DNA of 64,000 nt from Candidatus Gastranaerophilales bacterium (GCA_944325945.1 CALVBW010000030.1:1-64000); one strand, 5' to 3'. Shown: positions 32,610 through 41,563, numbered from the stretch's first letter. A program made the numbers and translations. Notes: a model not told the origin generated them from the letters alone.

Positions 32610-33284
32610 TTTTGTTTCAAATTTCTGAAAATCTTCGCCCGAAATCTTTCCTCTGTTTTGTTTATGATAATCATTCGTCACGATTGTACCATCACGATTC
32701 AAATTATAATCATAACCATATCTATTTGTATCACAATTAACATCTTCAAAAGCTATATCGTCGACATTCCCGTCTTTATTTACACTAAATGACAATACCG
32801 GTGATGCATTTGAAAAATCACTTGCTCTATCATTACGCTGTGTATAGACATGATACATAGTAGAATTATCCCAGGAATGTGGATAAACTTTTTTGGTGAT
32901 AATTGATTCATCATTTAACACAATATCCATAACATTTTCAAAACTTTGTTCGGCACTTGTCAAAGGAACCTCTTTGTCTATATATTCCGGATTTATTAAT
33001 TCTCTTGCCGAAACAAATTCCGTGTCCGGCATATAAATAGTTTCTTCAGCTTTTATACTATTCATTTTTTCAACAGTATCAAGACCGTTAAGTTTAGCAA
33101 TCAAAAGCATATATTTACTAATTTCTGCATTTGTAGCCTGTTTTGTTTTATTCAATTCAGCTTTTGCAAGATTCCACAAACTATCTCCGCGTTTAATCGT
33201 ATATTTTTGTCCTTTTGCATTATCCGGCAATTTATCCATCATAGAACGAACATAAGCATTTTCTGCCGAAATTTTCTCAACCAT
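32568..33284 (-). CDS. LysM-domain protein
   Basis: A single LysM domain lies at about residues 27-95 (YTIKRGDSLWNLAKAEL, then IAKLNGLDTVEKMNSI and EETIYMPD), which binds N-acetylglucosamine in peptidoglycan. The remaining 140 residues are polar, with a DGNVDDIAFEDVNCD segment and no catalytic motif I recognise. There is no signal peptide, so export would need another route. AAGGAGGAAAT precedes the ATG. Confidence 0.85.
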   Translation of the reverse strand: MVEKISAENAYVRSMMDKLPDNAKGQKYTIKRGDSLWNLAKAELNKTKQATNAEISKYMLLIAKLNGLDTVEKMNSIKAEETIYMPDTEFVSARELINPEYIDKEVPLTSAEQSFENVMDIVLNDESIITKKVYPHSWDNSTMYHVYTQRNDRASDFSNASPVLSFSVNKDGNVDDIAFEDVNCDTNRYGYDYNLNRDGTIVTNDYHKQNRGKISGEDFQKFETKLKNLAGNCITYTF

Positions 33285-33386
33285 AATATTTCCTCCTTAA
33301 AAATTTTCCCCATATTATTTTTAAAAATTTTTGCTTGAAAAAATTTACTACCGGTCAAAAAAATATTAAGAAATATTAAATGATTA

Positions 33387-34244
33387 TCAGCCAAATAAAA
33401 TTAAAATAACAGAACCGAAAACCATAATAAAAGAACCCAGACATTTTATTTTAATGTCTTTTTCATTAAAAAATTTCCAGCCGAAAATAACACTTAAAAT
33501 AATGGATAATTGAAATAAAGCAAGGGCATAGCTAACATTCATATATTTAAAAACATAATTAGTACTCCACTGCATTACACCTGTAGAACATACCAGCAAA
33601 CACAAACTTCTTAAATTAACTTTAGAAGGCACAATTGGTTGATGACGCAAAACAACTAATATAAACGAAAATAGAGCCCCAAACCAGCACCAGAATGCAA
33701 ACGCAGTTAATACATTTGAGTTTACAATAACATTTTTAATAAAAACAGCTTCAATTGCTGTAAACAACAACGCCAGAATTCTATATTGGATATCACGTCT
33801 TTTTAAAAGCTTAAAGGTAAATCCTTCATTTTGAGTCCCGAAGATAAAATAGCTCCCGTAAATTATCAAAATTATTCCGAGAATTCCGGATAAACCGGGA
33901 ATCTCTTTCAAAAAAATAATTCCAAAAAGAGCTGCTGCAACAGACTTATAAGAATTTATCGGACCCAGAATTGACAGATCGCCTTTTTCTAACGCCGAAA
34001 CCAAAAAACCATTACCCAAAACACCACATATACCGCCTAATATAGCAAATTTATATGCAAAAGTAGAAATTGATAGAAAATCAAGCTTATTTATAAATAA
34101 TAGACAAAATACACTCAAACCCGAATATGTCCAAAAATTAACACTTAAAGGTCTGCAGCCTTTTAAAGTTAAACTTTTTTGCAAAACATTTGAAAACGGG
34201 TTGGAAAAAATTCTTAAAATAAGTGCCGTTACAGTTCCTAACAA
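33387..34244 (-). CDS. EamA/DMT superfamily transporter
   Basis: The 285-residue protein has ten predicted spans in two five-span halves, as in drug/metabolite transporters. Typical features are GICGVLGNGFLVSALEKGDLSILGPI in the first half and STGVMQWSTNYVFKYMNVSYALAL in the second. The substrate is unknown. It lies 12 bp downstream of the alcohol dehydrogenase gene on the same strand, suggesting a joint transcript. Confidence 0.85.
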   Translation of the reverse strand: MLGTVTALILRIFSNPFSNVLQKSLTLKGCRPLSVNFWTYSGLSVFCLLFINKLDFLSISTFAYKFAILGGICGVLGNGFLVSALEKGDLSILGPINSYKSVAAALFGIIFLKEIPGLSGILGIILIIYGSYFIFGTQNEGFTFKLLKRRDIQYRILALLFTAIEAVFIKNVIVNSNVLTAFAFWCWFGALFSFILVVLRHQPIVPSKVNLRSLCLLVCSTGVMQWSTNYVFKYMNVSYALALFQLSIILSVIFGWKFFNEKDIKIKCLGSFIMVFGSVILILFG

Positions 34245-34256
34245 TAAAAAATCTCC

Positions 34257-35291
34257 TTATGCCGTAACAGCGACTTTCAAACAATTTTCGCGCTTATTTT
34301 CAAACAATTCATAGCCATTTTTAATATTTTCCAGCGAAACTTTATGAGTAATAAGAAAATCAGTAGAAATCAAACCTTTTGATATTAAATCAAGAAGTTT
34401 AGCACAATGAATAGCGTCCACACCGCCTGTTTTAAAAGTCAAATTTTTCCCGTACATTTGAGGCAAAGGCAAAATTTGATTTTCCTCATACATTGCAACA
34501 ACACCAACAATTGCGTTAGGGCGCGCGATTTTCCAGCTCATCTCAAATGTGTCTTTTGCTCCGGCACATTCAATAACCCCGTCAGCTCCACGGTTTTCGG
34601 TCAAGTTTTTAACTTCTTTTTCTATATCACAATCCAAAGGATTAAATACAAAATCCGCCAGTTTTTGATTTTTAGCAATCTCAAGTCTTGAAGCGTCTAC
34701 ATCAATTGCAATAATTTTTCCGGCACCCAGATACTTCGCGCACATCATAGCACAAAGCCCGACGGGTCCCGCGCCTATTACCGCAATAGTATCACCTTTT
34801 TTAATCTCACACATCTCAGCGCCAAAATAACCGCTTGATAGAATATCACCGACAAAAAGTGCTCTTTCGTAACTTACATTTTCAGGAATTTTTGTCAAAC
34901 CCTTATCGGCAAACGGAACTCTGACAAATTCCGCCTGACATCCGTCAATTCTGCACCCTAGCTCCCAGCCGCCTTTTTCACAGTTATTTATAAACCCATG
35001 CCGGCAGAAAAAACATTCCCCGCAAAAAGTTTCACAATTCGCGGCAACCCTGTCACCTTTTTTTAAATTCTTAACAGCGGAGCCGACCTCAACAACTTCC
35101 CCCACAAATTCATGTCCCAAAACGGTTTCCGGCACGGCTCTCGGCACCGCACCACGCATTATGTGCAAATCACTTGTACAAATTGACGACAAAGTGACTT
35201 TTACAATTGCATCCCTGTCATTTTGCAGTTTTGGCATTTCTTTTTCAACTAATTCGATTGAACCGTTTTTATGGCAAATTAAAGCTTTCAT
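34257..35291 (-). CDS. Zinc-dependent medium-chain alcohol dehydrogenase
   Basis: The 344 residues have the catalytic zinc site (CTSDLHIMRG, GHEFVGEV), the structural zinc cysteines (CGECFFCRHGFINNC) and the NAD(P) Rossmann motif GAGPVGLCAM. It resembles sorbitol/threonine dehydrogenase-like enzymes; the substrate is not readable. The start at 35291 has GAGGAG 8 nt upstream; the in-frame TTG at 35306 includes that ribosome binding site and is rejected. It is followed by the EamA gene. Confidence 0.92.
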   Translation of the reverse strand: MKALICHKNGSIELVEKEMPKLQNDRDAIVKVTLSSICTSDLHIMRGAVPRAVPETVLGHEFVGEVVEVGSAVKNLKKGDRVAANCETFCGECFFCRHGFINNCEKGGWELGCRIDGCQAEFVRVPFADKGLTKIPENVSYERALFVGDILSSGYFGAEMCEIKKGDTIAVIGAGPVGLCAMMCAKYLGAGKIIAIDVDASRLEIAKNQKLADFVFNPLDCDIEKEVKNLTENRGADGVIECAGAKDTFEMSWKIARPNAIVGVVAMYEENQILPLPQMYGKNLTFKTGGVDAIHCAKLLDLISKGLISTDFLITHKVSLENIKNGYELFENKRENCLKVAVTA

Positions 35292-35388
35292 ATAAATTCT
35301 CCTCAATTAGTATAACATAAAAGATTATACTTTCCGTTAATCAATTATCGGGTAAAAACACTTATAATAGCATAGAAAGGAGATTATT

Positions 35389-35616
35389 ATGCACGAAGAC
35401 AATAAAAAAACCATGAAAGAAAAAATTGATGACACTGCGCATAAAGTAAAAGAAAAAGCCCACGAGGTAAAAGAAGATATAAAGCGCGGCGTTGATGAAG
35501 CCAAAGTAAAAGCACATCTTGCAAAAGAAGATGTTAAAGAAAAGGCCGGTGAAATTAAGGAAAAAGTCCAAGAAAAAGTCGCAGAAGAAAAAGCAAAACA
35601 CAAAAAAACAGCTTAA
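35389..35616 (+). CDS. Highly charged amphipathic helical protein (LEA/YtxH-like)
   Basis: The 75 residues are almost all Lys, Glu, Ala and Asp with an 11-residue cadence (KEKAHEVKEDIKRGVDEAKV), as in LEA-like or apolipoprotein-like stress proteins. There is no membrane span. AAAGGAG lies 8 nt before the ATG and a strong terminator follows, so it is an independent gene. A desiccation or membrane-protection role is a guess from composition. Confidence 0.75.
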   Translation: MHEDNKKTMKEKIDDTAHKVKEKAHEVKEDIKRGVDEAKVKAHLAKEDVKEKAGEIKEKVQEKVAEEKAKHKKTA

Positions 35617-35639
35617 AAGAGCCTTCGGGCTCTTTTTTT
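35615..35639 (+). terminator. Rho-independent terminator
   Basis: AAGAGCC-TTCG-GGCTCTT with a T-run; a stable UUCG tetraloop. Confidence 0.92.
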
Positions 35640-35640
35640 G

Positions 35641-35669
35641 TTGCACAACTTTTTTAAATCAAGTATAAT
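35641..35669 (+). promoter_or_regulatory. Promoter of the Mur-ligase gene, predicted leaderless
   Basis: TTGCAC, 17 bp, TATAAT, then 6 nt to the ATG at 35676. It starts right after the preceding terminator. Confidence 0.7.
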
Positions 35670-35675
35670 AATTCT

Positions 35676-37016
35676 ATGAATTTTTGGAATAAAGAAAATA
35701 TACAAGAAGTACTCGGGACTTGCAAATTTTACAACTTTCCCGAAAACTGGTCAGCATCGGGATTTAGAATCTGGCATACGGATCTGGGCGAAAATGATGT
35801 TGTCATTTTGAGAGCTCCCGGCGAAACAAAAGGTGCCGTAAAACAAAATATTCTGCCTTTTTTGGATAAAATTTCCGCAATAATGTGCACGAATTATGAA
35901 AATTTCAAAGACTTGAATAAGCCCGTCATTGAAATTGAAGATGTTACAAAAGCTCTTTTTGCTCTCGGCAAATATATAAGACGCGCCTATAAAGGAACTG
36001 TTATTACCCTGACAGGCAGTGCGGGAAAATCAACCACAACAAGAATGATATATGAAACTTTAAAAGATTTCGGCGCAGATTCAAACCTGAATCTTGCAAA
36101 CACCCTCATTGCAATTTGCTGGAATATGACAACTTTTGATATCACCCGAAAATACTGGGTAATTGAATCCTCAATAGGTTACGGATATGTTTCATTTCCG
36201 AATATTGCAGTTGTCACGAATCTTGCGGCGGTTCACTTAAAAGAGGGTCAAACACTTGAAGGTATGGCTCGCGGCAAAAGTAAAATATTTGCGACCATGC
36301 TGCCCGGCGGATTTGCCGTTCTTAATCGTGATATGCAGTGTTATGAAATTTTTAAAGAAACGGCTGAAGAAAAAGGGCTTAATATCATCACTTTTGGAAA
36401 AGATGAGGGCGTTGACGTAAGAATTATCCCAGAAAATTATTCTTTTGAAATTGAAGGACAAATATACTCCGCGGGTGAAAACTTTATACCTGAATATCTT
36501 ATGTATGATATGGCGGCAGCCATGGCTGTTAATAAAATTTTAAATCTGCCCGTTCAAGACGCCTTGAAAAAACTTGAAAACTTTAAAAGCCTAAAAGGAC
36601 GCGGCGAAACCCAAAATATAACATTCGATGGCAAAAGTATAACCCTTGTAGACGAAGCTTTTAATGCAAATCCTCTTTCCATGTCTGCAACAATTGAAGC
36701 TTTCGGAAAAAATTATGACTCAAATAAAGTCCTTTTCCTCGGTGATATGACTGAAGGCGGAGACAATTCAAGAGAATACCACCTTGCACTTGTTGATATT
36801 ATAAAAAATGCAAACCCTTCCAAAGTAATTTTCTGCGGACCGGAAATGCAAAACGTTTTTGACATTTTAAAAGATAATTTTGAATGTTATTATTTTGAAA
36901 ACATAAACAAACTACTTCCGGAATTTAAAAATTTCATAAACAACAACGATAATGTTTTCGTTAAATCATCACACGCAACAGGCTTGCATAAAATTGTAGA
37001 GAGCTTAAAAAATTGA
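35676..37016 (+). CDS. MurF-like Mur ligase
   Basis: The 446-residue ATP-dependent amide ligase has the central-domain P-loop TLTGSAGKSTTTRMI, the magnesium/substrate segment NLANTLIAICWN, TNLAAVHLKEG in place of the canonical TNI..HL, and a C-terminal domain with DEAFNANPLSMSATIEAFG and LGDMTEGGDNSREYH, as in MurF. It may be MurF, adding D-Ala-D-Ala to the UDP-MurNAc peptide, or a paralogue. The N-terminal substrate domain is atypical, and the gene sits with a membrane alpha/alpha-barrel gene instead of other mur genes. Paralogue or poly-amino-acid ligase is my lean. Confidence 0.75.
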   Translation: MNFWNKENIQEVLGTCKFYNFPENWSASGFRIWHTDLGENDVVILRAPGETKGAVKQNILPFLDKISAIMCTNYENFKDLNKPVIEIEDVTKALFALGKYIRRAYKGTVITLTGSAGKSTTTRMIYETLKDFGADSNLNLANTLIAICWNMTTFDITRKYWVIESSIGYGYVSFPNIAVVTNLAAVHLKEGQTLEGMARGKSKIFATMLPGGFAVLNRDMQCYEIFKETAEEKGLNIITFGKDEGVDVRIIPENYSFEIEGQIYSAGENFIPEYLMYDMAAAMAVNKILNLPVQDALKKLENFKSLKGRGETQNITFDGKSITLVDEAFNANPLSMSATIEAFGKNYDSNKVLFLGDMTEGGDNSREYHLALVDIIKNANPSKVIFCGPEMQNVFDILKDNFECYYFENINKLLPEFKNFINNNDNVFVKSSHATGLHKIVESLKN

Positions 37017-37041
37017 TTTTTAGATAACGGTCTGCTACAAT
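37013..37041 (+). promoter_or_regulatory. Promoter of the alpha/alpha-barrel gene, predicted leaderless
   Basis: TTGATT, 17 bp, TACAAT, then 6 nt to the ATG at 37048. The -35 overlaps the end of the Mur-ligase gene. Confidence 0.6.
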
Positions 37042-37047
37042 TGCGGT

Positions 37048-38250
37048 ATGGAAGGAATTTCTTTGCAATATATTTATCTCGGAGCTGTCGTCATTGGAGC
37101 GGCAATTTTTGCCTGGATAATTTCCAAAGATGCCAACAAATTTACGGCTTCACAGCGAAATCTTTCCAAAATCCATAATTCCATAATTTATGCCCTATCT
37201 TACGTAAACGAAAATATGCTGGATAACGGCAGGTTTATTTATATACGAAATATACGAGACAAATACAATGTAAATAAAAATGTTTACAACACAACAAATC
37301 ACGCCAGAATGCTTTATTCATTATACCTTTGCGAAAGAGAATTAAACATAAAAGGCTTGGCCGAAAGACGCAGAGAATCTGCAAAATACTTTGTTGATGA
37401 ATATGTAAAACCATTGGGTTTCGGGCGTTATGCCGTAATTTCCAAACCGGATGAAGAAAATTTGAAATGCGAAAAAGCAAAACTTTCCGCAACCGCAATG
37501 GCGCTTGTGGCTTTTTCTGATTTAAGACCGGAAAAAATTATTCCGGATGAAATTTTTGAAGGTATGGGGCAATTTCTGCTGTTTATGCAAATGAAAACAG
37601 GTCAATTTTATAATTTTTACGACATAGAAAACGGCGGCATCGGTGACAGCTTCAACCTGAATTATACAGGTGATGCACCTTTGGGACTTTTATATTTATA
37701 TGAATTTAATCCTAAGAAAAAATGGCTTGAGGGCGCAAAAAAGGGATTGTTATTTCTTGCAAATTTACGCAACCGCCAAAAAGAAGTTCAATTCGATTAC
37801 AATGCCATGCTTGCTACGGAAAAACTTTTCAAGACACCCGATAACGGCTTGACAGATGATGAAAAACATCTTCTTACACTTCATTTGATAAAAATGGTCG
37901 AACAGGTAATCCCGAAACAGATTGTAAACAAAGAAGAACGCTACTACGGCGCTTTGATAGATAATATTAAACCCCTGAACATCGCATGTATTGTGGAAGG
38001 CTTGATTGCTACATACAATTGTGTTGACGATGATATTTTAAAAATGCGGATTATGAAATCCATTGATACAGGTATAAAATTCCTAAGGCTTGTACAAATT
38101 CAAAAAGGACCCTTAAAAGGCGGATTTCCGAATTCTGCAGACTGGAGAGAAGTAGGAGTGCCAAAAACTGCCTCTATTGTCAATATGGACACCGTACAGC
38201 ACGCCCTTGCAGCATGTGTAAAATTCCAAAATATGTTTAAAGATGCATAA
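37048..38250 (+). CDS. Membrane-anchored alpha/alpha-barrel protein
   Basis: The 400 residues begin with a signal-anchor (about 5-25, YIYLGAVVIGAAIFAWII) and continue as repeated helical hairpins: NTTNHARMLYSLYLCEREL, KAKLSATAMALVAFSDLRP, NYTGDAPLGLLYLYEF. This is the (alpha/alpha)6 pattern of glycosidases, lyases and terpene-cyclase-like proteins. Conserved Tyr, Asp and His could form a pocket, but I cannot name the reaction. Its pairing with the MurF-like ligase 31 bp upstream suggests cell-wall or polymer work at the membrane. The 3' end overlaps the convergent GGDEF gene by 14 bp. Confidence 0.65.
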   Translation: MEGISLQYIYLGAVVIGAAIFAWIISKDANKFTASQRNLSKIHNSIIYALSYVNENMLDNGRFIYIRNIRDKYNVNKNVYNTTNHARMLYSLYLCERELNIKGLAERRRESAKYFVDEYVKPLGFGRYAVISKPDEENLKCEKAKLSATAMALVAFSDLRPEKIIPDEIFEGMGQFLLFMQMKTGQFYNFYDIENGGIGDSFNLNYTGDAPLGLLYLYEFNPKKKWLEGAKKGLLFLANLRNRQKEVQFDYNAMLATEKLFKTPDNGLTDDEKHLLTLHLIKMVEQVIPKQIVNKEERYYGALIDNIKPLNIACIVEGLIATYNCVDDDILKMRIMKSIDTGIKFLRLVQIQKGPLKGGFPNSADWREVGVPKTASIVNMDTVQHALAACVKFQNMFKDA

Positions 38251-38899
38251 TTTGATTACGCCCGTTTTCTTTGGCTTTATAAAGAGCTTTATCAGCGTTT
38301 TCAAATAACTTATGAACAGTGTCCGTATTATTGTCAGCTTCGCAAACTCCGATACTTATAGTTACATCAATTTGATTTCCGTTGTATCTGAAAACATAAT
38401 CTTCAATTGTCTTTCTGAGTCTTTCAAGCGGAATAACGGCTTTTTCAAGCGGAGTTTCCGTAATTATTACCGCGAATTCTTCCCCGCCGTATCTGAACAC
38501 CATATCGGTTTTCCTGAATGTCTGCAAAATATAATACGCCACTTCTTTCAACACATAATCACCCGCACTGTGACCGTATGTGTCATTAACATTTTTAAAA
38601 AAGTCAATATCAATAATTGCAAAACTCAAATCACTCTTGTACCTTTTTGCACGCAAAAATTCACGCTCCAGACATTCCTCAAAGTGACGACGATTGTATA
38701 ACCCTGTCAAAGGATCCGTTACAGACATATAACGGGTTTGAGAATACATAAAATTGATTTTTTTAATAACGTCAAACTTATTCGCGTCAGGTATATCAAA
38801 ATTCAAAATTATTTCTTCAATATTTTTTTGAATTTCATCCAATACCGACGGCGGAAAATCAAAATTCTCTCCCAAAGGTTTTTCGCGTCTCTCTTCCAT
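38237..38899 (-). CDS. Diguanylate cyclase (GGDEF domain)
   Basis: The start at 38899 gives 220 residues: a short helical N-terminus and a GGDEF domain from about 85 on. DPLTGLYNRRHFEE opens it, FAIIDIDFFKNVNDTYGHSAGD carries metal and substrate residues, and FRYGGEEFAVII is the active GGEEF signature. It should make cyclic di-GMP. I see no RxxD inhibitory site at the usual place. There is no sensor or membrane part. It is the only intact GGDEF protein here; the copy in the 5352 gene is degenerate. Confidence 0.93.
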   Translation of the reverse strand: MEERREKPLGENFDFPPSVLDEIQKNIEEIILNFDIPDANKFDVIKKINFMYSQTRYMSVTDPLTGLYNRRHFEECLEREFLRAKRYKSDLSFAIIDIDFFKNVNDTYGHSAGDYVLKEVAYYILQTFRKTDMVFRYGGEEFAVIITETPLEKAVIPLERLRKTIEDYVFRYNGNQIDVTISIGVCEADNNTDTVHKLFENADKALYKAKENGRNQIMHL

Positions 38900-38960
38900 A
38901 TCAAAAAAATTATAACATAAAAATTGCGGCAAAGATATTTTTTTGCTACACTCAAAATAT

Positions 38961-39548
38961 ATGAAACTTACATCCGAAGAAATGCTGGAAAAGTTCTCAA
39001 ACAACTCCTCTCACCCGCATGAGGTAAGAAGATTGTCAATGATGATTTTTGACGGTGTGAATGACACCTTAAAAGAACTTTCAAATAAACAGCGCAAATA
39101 TCTGGAAGAAGCTGCCCTTTTACATGATATAGGTTATTATATTGATTCCAAAAGCCACCATAAACACAGCCAAAAAATGGTTCTTGATTACGGACTTGAA
39201 AATTATTCCGAAAAAGAAAAACATATAATTTCATGCATTTGCAGATACCATAGAGGCGGACTTCCCGACAAAAAAGAACACGAAATATACTGTACCCTTG
39301 ATAAAAAAGACCGAAAAACCGTCAAACGCCTTGCCGGAATTTTGAAAATAGCAGACGGACTTGACAGAGCTCACGTAAATTTAATCAAAAAAGTACGCGT
39401 CAATTATGACAACGAAAATAATATTACTGAATTTTACTTAACCCCGAATAATATTGATTACCGGCCTGACATAACTTATGCAATCCGTAAAAAAGATTTG
39501 TTTGAAATCGGGTTCAAAACACAGGTTGTTTTTAAATTTGAAGCTTGA
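38961..39548 (+). CDS. HD-domain phosphohydrolase, Ppx/GppA C-terminal type
   Basis: The 195-residue protein from ATG 38961 (MKLTSEEMLEKF) is an HD domain. HPHEVRRLSMMIFDGV gives the first His, EEAALLHDIGYYID the HD pair, and ISCICRYHRGGLP and LKIADGLDRAHVN follow. This order matches the C-terminal domain of exopolyphosphatase/GppA without the actin-like half. Substrate may be a nucleotide or polyphosphate. It is divergent from the diguanylate cyclase gene, with which it may share control. Confidence 0.85.
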   Translation: MKLTSEEMLEKFSNNSSHPHEVRRLSMMIFDGVNDTLKELSNKQRKYLEEAALLHDIGYYIDSKSHHKHSQKMVLDYGLENYSEKEKHIISCICRYHRGGLPDKKEHEIYCTLDKKDRKTVKRLAGILKIADGLDRAHVNLIKKVRVNYDNENNITEFYLTPNNIDYRPDITYAIRKKDLFEIGFKTQVVFKFEA

Positions 39549-39566
39549 AACGTATTGTAAATTTTT

Positions 39567-39593
39567 TGTTACAATTCAAACAAAATTGTAACA
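39567..39593. repeat. 10-bp inverted repeat upstream of the 39648 gene
   Basis: TGTTACAATT and its exact complement AATTGTAACA lie 7 bp apart, 55 bp before the next gene. Operator or weak transcript-end structure. Confidence 0.45.
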
Positions 39594-39647
39594 TTTCTTC
39601 ATGAAAAATACTTTATATATATAAGGGAAAACCAAGGGGACAGAAAA

Positions 39648-39920
39648 ATGAGTTTCGATGTAAACGTTTTGAGTTCAAAACCGGTAATTAAAGCCGCAGC
39701 GAATATGCAAAACGACGGCGGCGCAGGGAACCTTGGCTATATGAGTCAGGGACGGAAAGAACACGAAGAAAAACATGAAGAAATCAACATTTTCGCTTCA
39801 AAACCGGAAATAGATACCTTCACAATGAGCGGAAAACTTGAGCTTCCCGAAGATGAAGATTTTGACTTGACTAAATGGATAAAAGAAATAATTGATAAAA
39901 TAAAAAGTTTATGGAAATAG
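39648..39920 (+). CDS. Small soluble protein with an internal repeat
   Basis: The 90 residues contain two similar blocks, NVLSSKPVIKAA and NIFASKPEIDTF, separated by a Gly/His/Glu-rich linker. An amphipathic C-terminal helix follows (DLTKWIKEIIDKIKSLWK) with an aromatic, basic face that could sit on a membrane. AGGGGA precedes the ATG and a terminator follows. No family recognised. Confidence 0.6.
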   Translation: MSFDVNVLSSKPVIKAAANMQNDGGAGNLGYMSQGRKEHEEKHEEINIFASKPEIDTFTMSGKLELPEDEDFDLTKWIKEIIDKIKSLWK

Positions 39921-39927
39921 GGGAAAA

Positions 39928-39956
39928 TAAAAAGCGGTCACGGTAACCGCTTTTTT
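39928..39956. terminator. Bidirectional terminator
   Basis: AAAGCGGT pairs with ACCGCTTT, flanked by A and T runs, between the 39648 gene and the convergent prepilin gene. Confidence 0.85.
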
Positions 39957-39967
39957 AAATGATTATA

Positions 39968-40911
39968 TTACCAAGGATAATCGTCTTTTATTTTAAAATT
40001 ATCTATCTGCAGCAACTTCCCGCACTGCAACCGCTTATACGGAACTATATTTTTATTACAGCCGTAAGTATCATTGTTTATTACAAGCTCACGTGAATTA
40101 CCACTCCAGCTAAAAAAATCCAGTTTATTGTTATAAGGCATTATTGTCATCATAAAATCTCTATGTGAATAATCACGGCTTTCATCATAAAAACTTGAAG
40201 TGTTTCCATTAAAACTGCCTATAGCATATATAGCAGACGGAAAATCTCCAACATCAAATTTTCCGTCAAATTGCCATGTAATAGTTACACCGTTTTTTAT
40301 TTTAGTATAATAATATCTTGTCGGATAAGAAATACTCTTACCACTTTCAACAACATAAAAATATGGTTCAAAGTATTTCTTTACAAATTTTTCAACATCA
40401 TCAGAATGATAACTTGTTCCGTAATCCCATGTATTAATATCTCCATTTTCTGCAACAGATCTCTGAACTACATTTGACAATAAACTGTATGTATATTGAA
40501 CTTTTGTTTCAAATAATTTTTTTTGATAATTCTGAACTAGTGTCGGAATAGTCATTGCCGCCACAATTCCGATTATGCCGAGGGTGATTAAAACCTCAGC
40601 GAGGGTAAACGCAGCACGCTTTGCGTGAGTAAAGTGAGTGGAGTGAGTAAAGTGAGATTTGTGGTTTCTGTGAGCTACGCTCACTGATTTGTCCCTCCTG
40701 CCTTTGAGGGACAAAGGAAGTTTCTTGTAGGTCGGGTTTACTAACCCGACGGTAAATTTTCTGTCGGCTTGGTAATGCCGACCGTTACTTCTTAGTATCT
40801 TAGTGCCATAGTATCTTAGTAACTTTTCCCAACGTATACCGCCAAAACCCTTGTCCTGTCTATCTAGGAGAGTCGCCCCCCCCCGCTTCTGAATTTGCGC
40901 ACCATATTCAT
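39968..40911 (-). CDS. Prepilin-like protein, phase-variable, OFF (9 G), very long leader
   Basis: ATG 40911 follows AAGGAG. Nine G (40884-40876) shift the frame, with TAG four codons on. With 10 G the frame is open to the end, giving a leader of about 101 residues before A|FTLAEVLITL. The first 23 leader residues match the layout of the 25-residue leaders at 9813 and 20865 (Gly-Gly-Gly-Ala-Thr at 10-14, KGF at 21-23). About 76 residues encoded by stacked palindromic and CTTAGT-type repeats follow, ending in Thr-His repeats. The mature domain has about 210 residues with cysteines near the end. The internal TTG at 40714 has no ribosome binding site. Confidence 0.83.
40876..40884 (-). repeat. 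Poly-G tract of 9, frame OFF
   Basis: Nine G on the coding strand within leader codons; one more would open the frame. Confidence 0.9.
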
Positions 40912-40921
40912 GATTTTCTCC

Positions 40922-41563
40922 TTATTCTAATTCACCTGTAACACAATCGCAATTTTGTTTTTCGGGCATTGCAAACGGCCGCATTTTAGGATTAGATTTG
41001 TAATAATTTTTTTGCTTGGCGCTTTCCTTCATGGCTTTACGTTGAAGCTTTTGTATCATTCTCAATTTGGAACGCTGCTGACGGTCAAGAATTTTATTAA
41101 ACTCTTTATTTTCTTCTTCTACAATAGCTTTTATCTCTCTTTTAATACAATTTACTTTATCTTCTTGAACTTTAATAACATTTTTTGTAGAATTTTCAGC
41201 TTTAAGCATTTTTAATTTATAATTTTCATCATATAATATACGAAATTTTTCTTCCAAAATCACAGTATTTTTACGAGTCATTTCAACTCTGCATTTTGCC
41301 TGTTCTTCAGTCAAACCAAGCGCATTAGAAACAGCAGCACGTTCTTTTTTAACCTGATCAGCAAAATTTCGGTTAAACTTTAAATCATCCGCAAAAATTG
41401 AACGTGGTTTATAATTAGAATATTCGGCATTTTGCAATTTGGTTTTACAATCACAACTGCATTCAGGTGAACATTTGCAGACAGGTTTGCATTTACATTC
41501 CGCAAACGCATAAGTCGTTGTCAATAAAAAACAAACTATAAAAGATAAAACTGCCTTTTTCAT
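40922..41563 (-). CDS. Secreted Cys-rich helical protein, Spy/CpxP-like
   Basis: The start at 41563 follows CAGGAGAAC and yields a signal peptide (MKKAVLSFIVCFLLTTTYAFA). The mature N-terminus packs eight cysteines in about 18 residues (CKCKPVCKCSPECSCDCK), a likely metal- or disulfide-rich knot. The rest is helical with LGLTEEQAKC and ILDRQQRSKL, close to the LTxxQ repeats of Spy/CpxP periplasmic chaperones. Two further Cys lie at the end. It lies 11 bp downstream of the fifth prepilin start on the opposite side of its leader and reads leftwards into it, so readthrough into the prepilin gene is possible. Confidence 0.7.
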   Translation of the reverse strand: MKKAVLSFIVCFLLTTTYAFAECKCKPVCKCSPECSCDCKTKLQNAEYSNYKPRSIFADDLKFNRNFADQVKKERAAVSNALGLTEEQAKCRVEMTRKNTVILEEKFRILYDENYKLKMLKAENSTKNVIKVQEDKVNCIKREIKAIVEEENKEFNKILDRQQRSKLRMIQKLQRKAMKESAKQKNYYKSNPKMRPFAMPEKQNCDCVTGELE

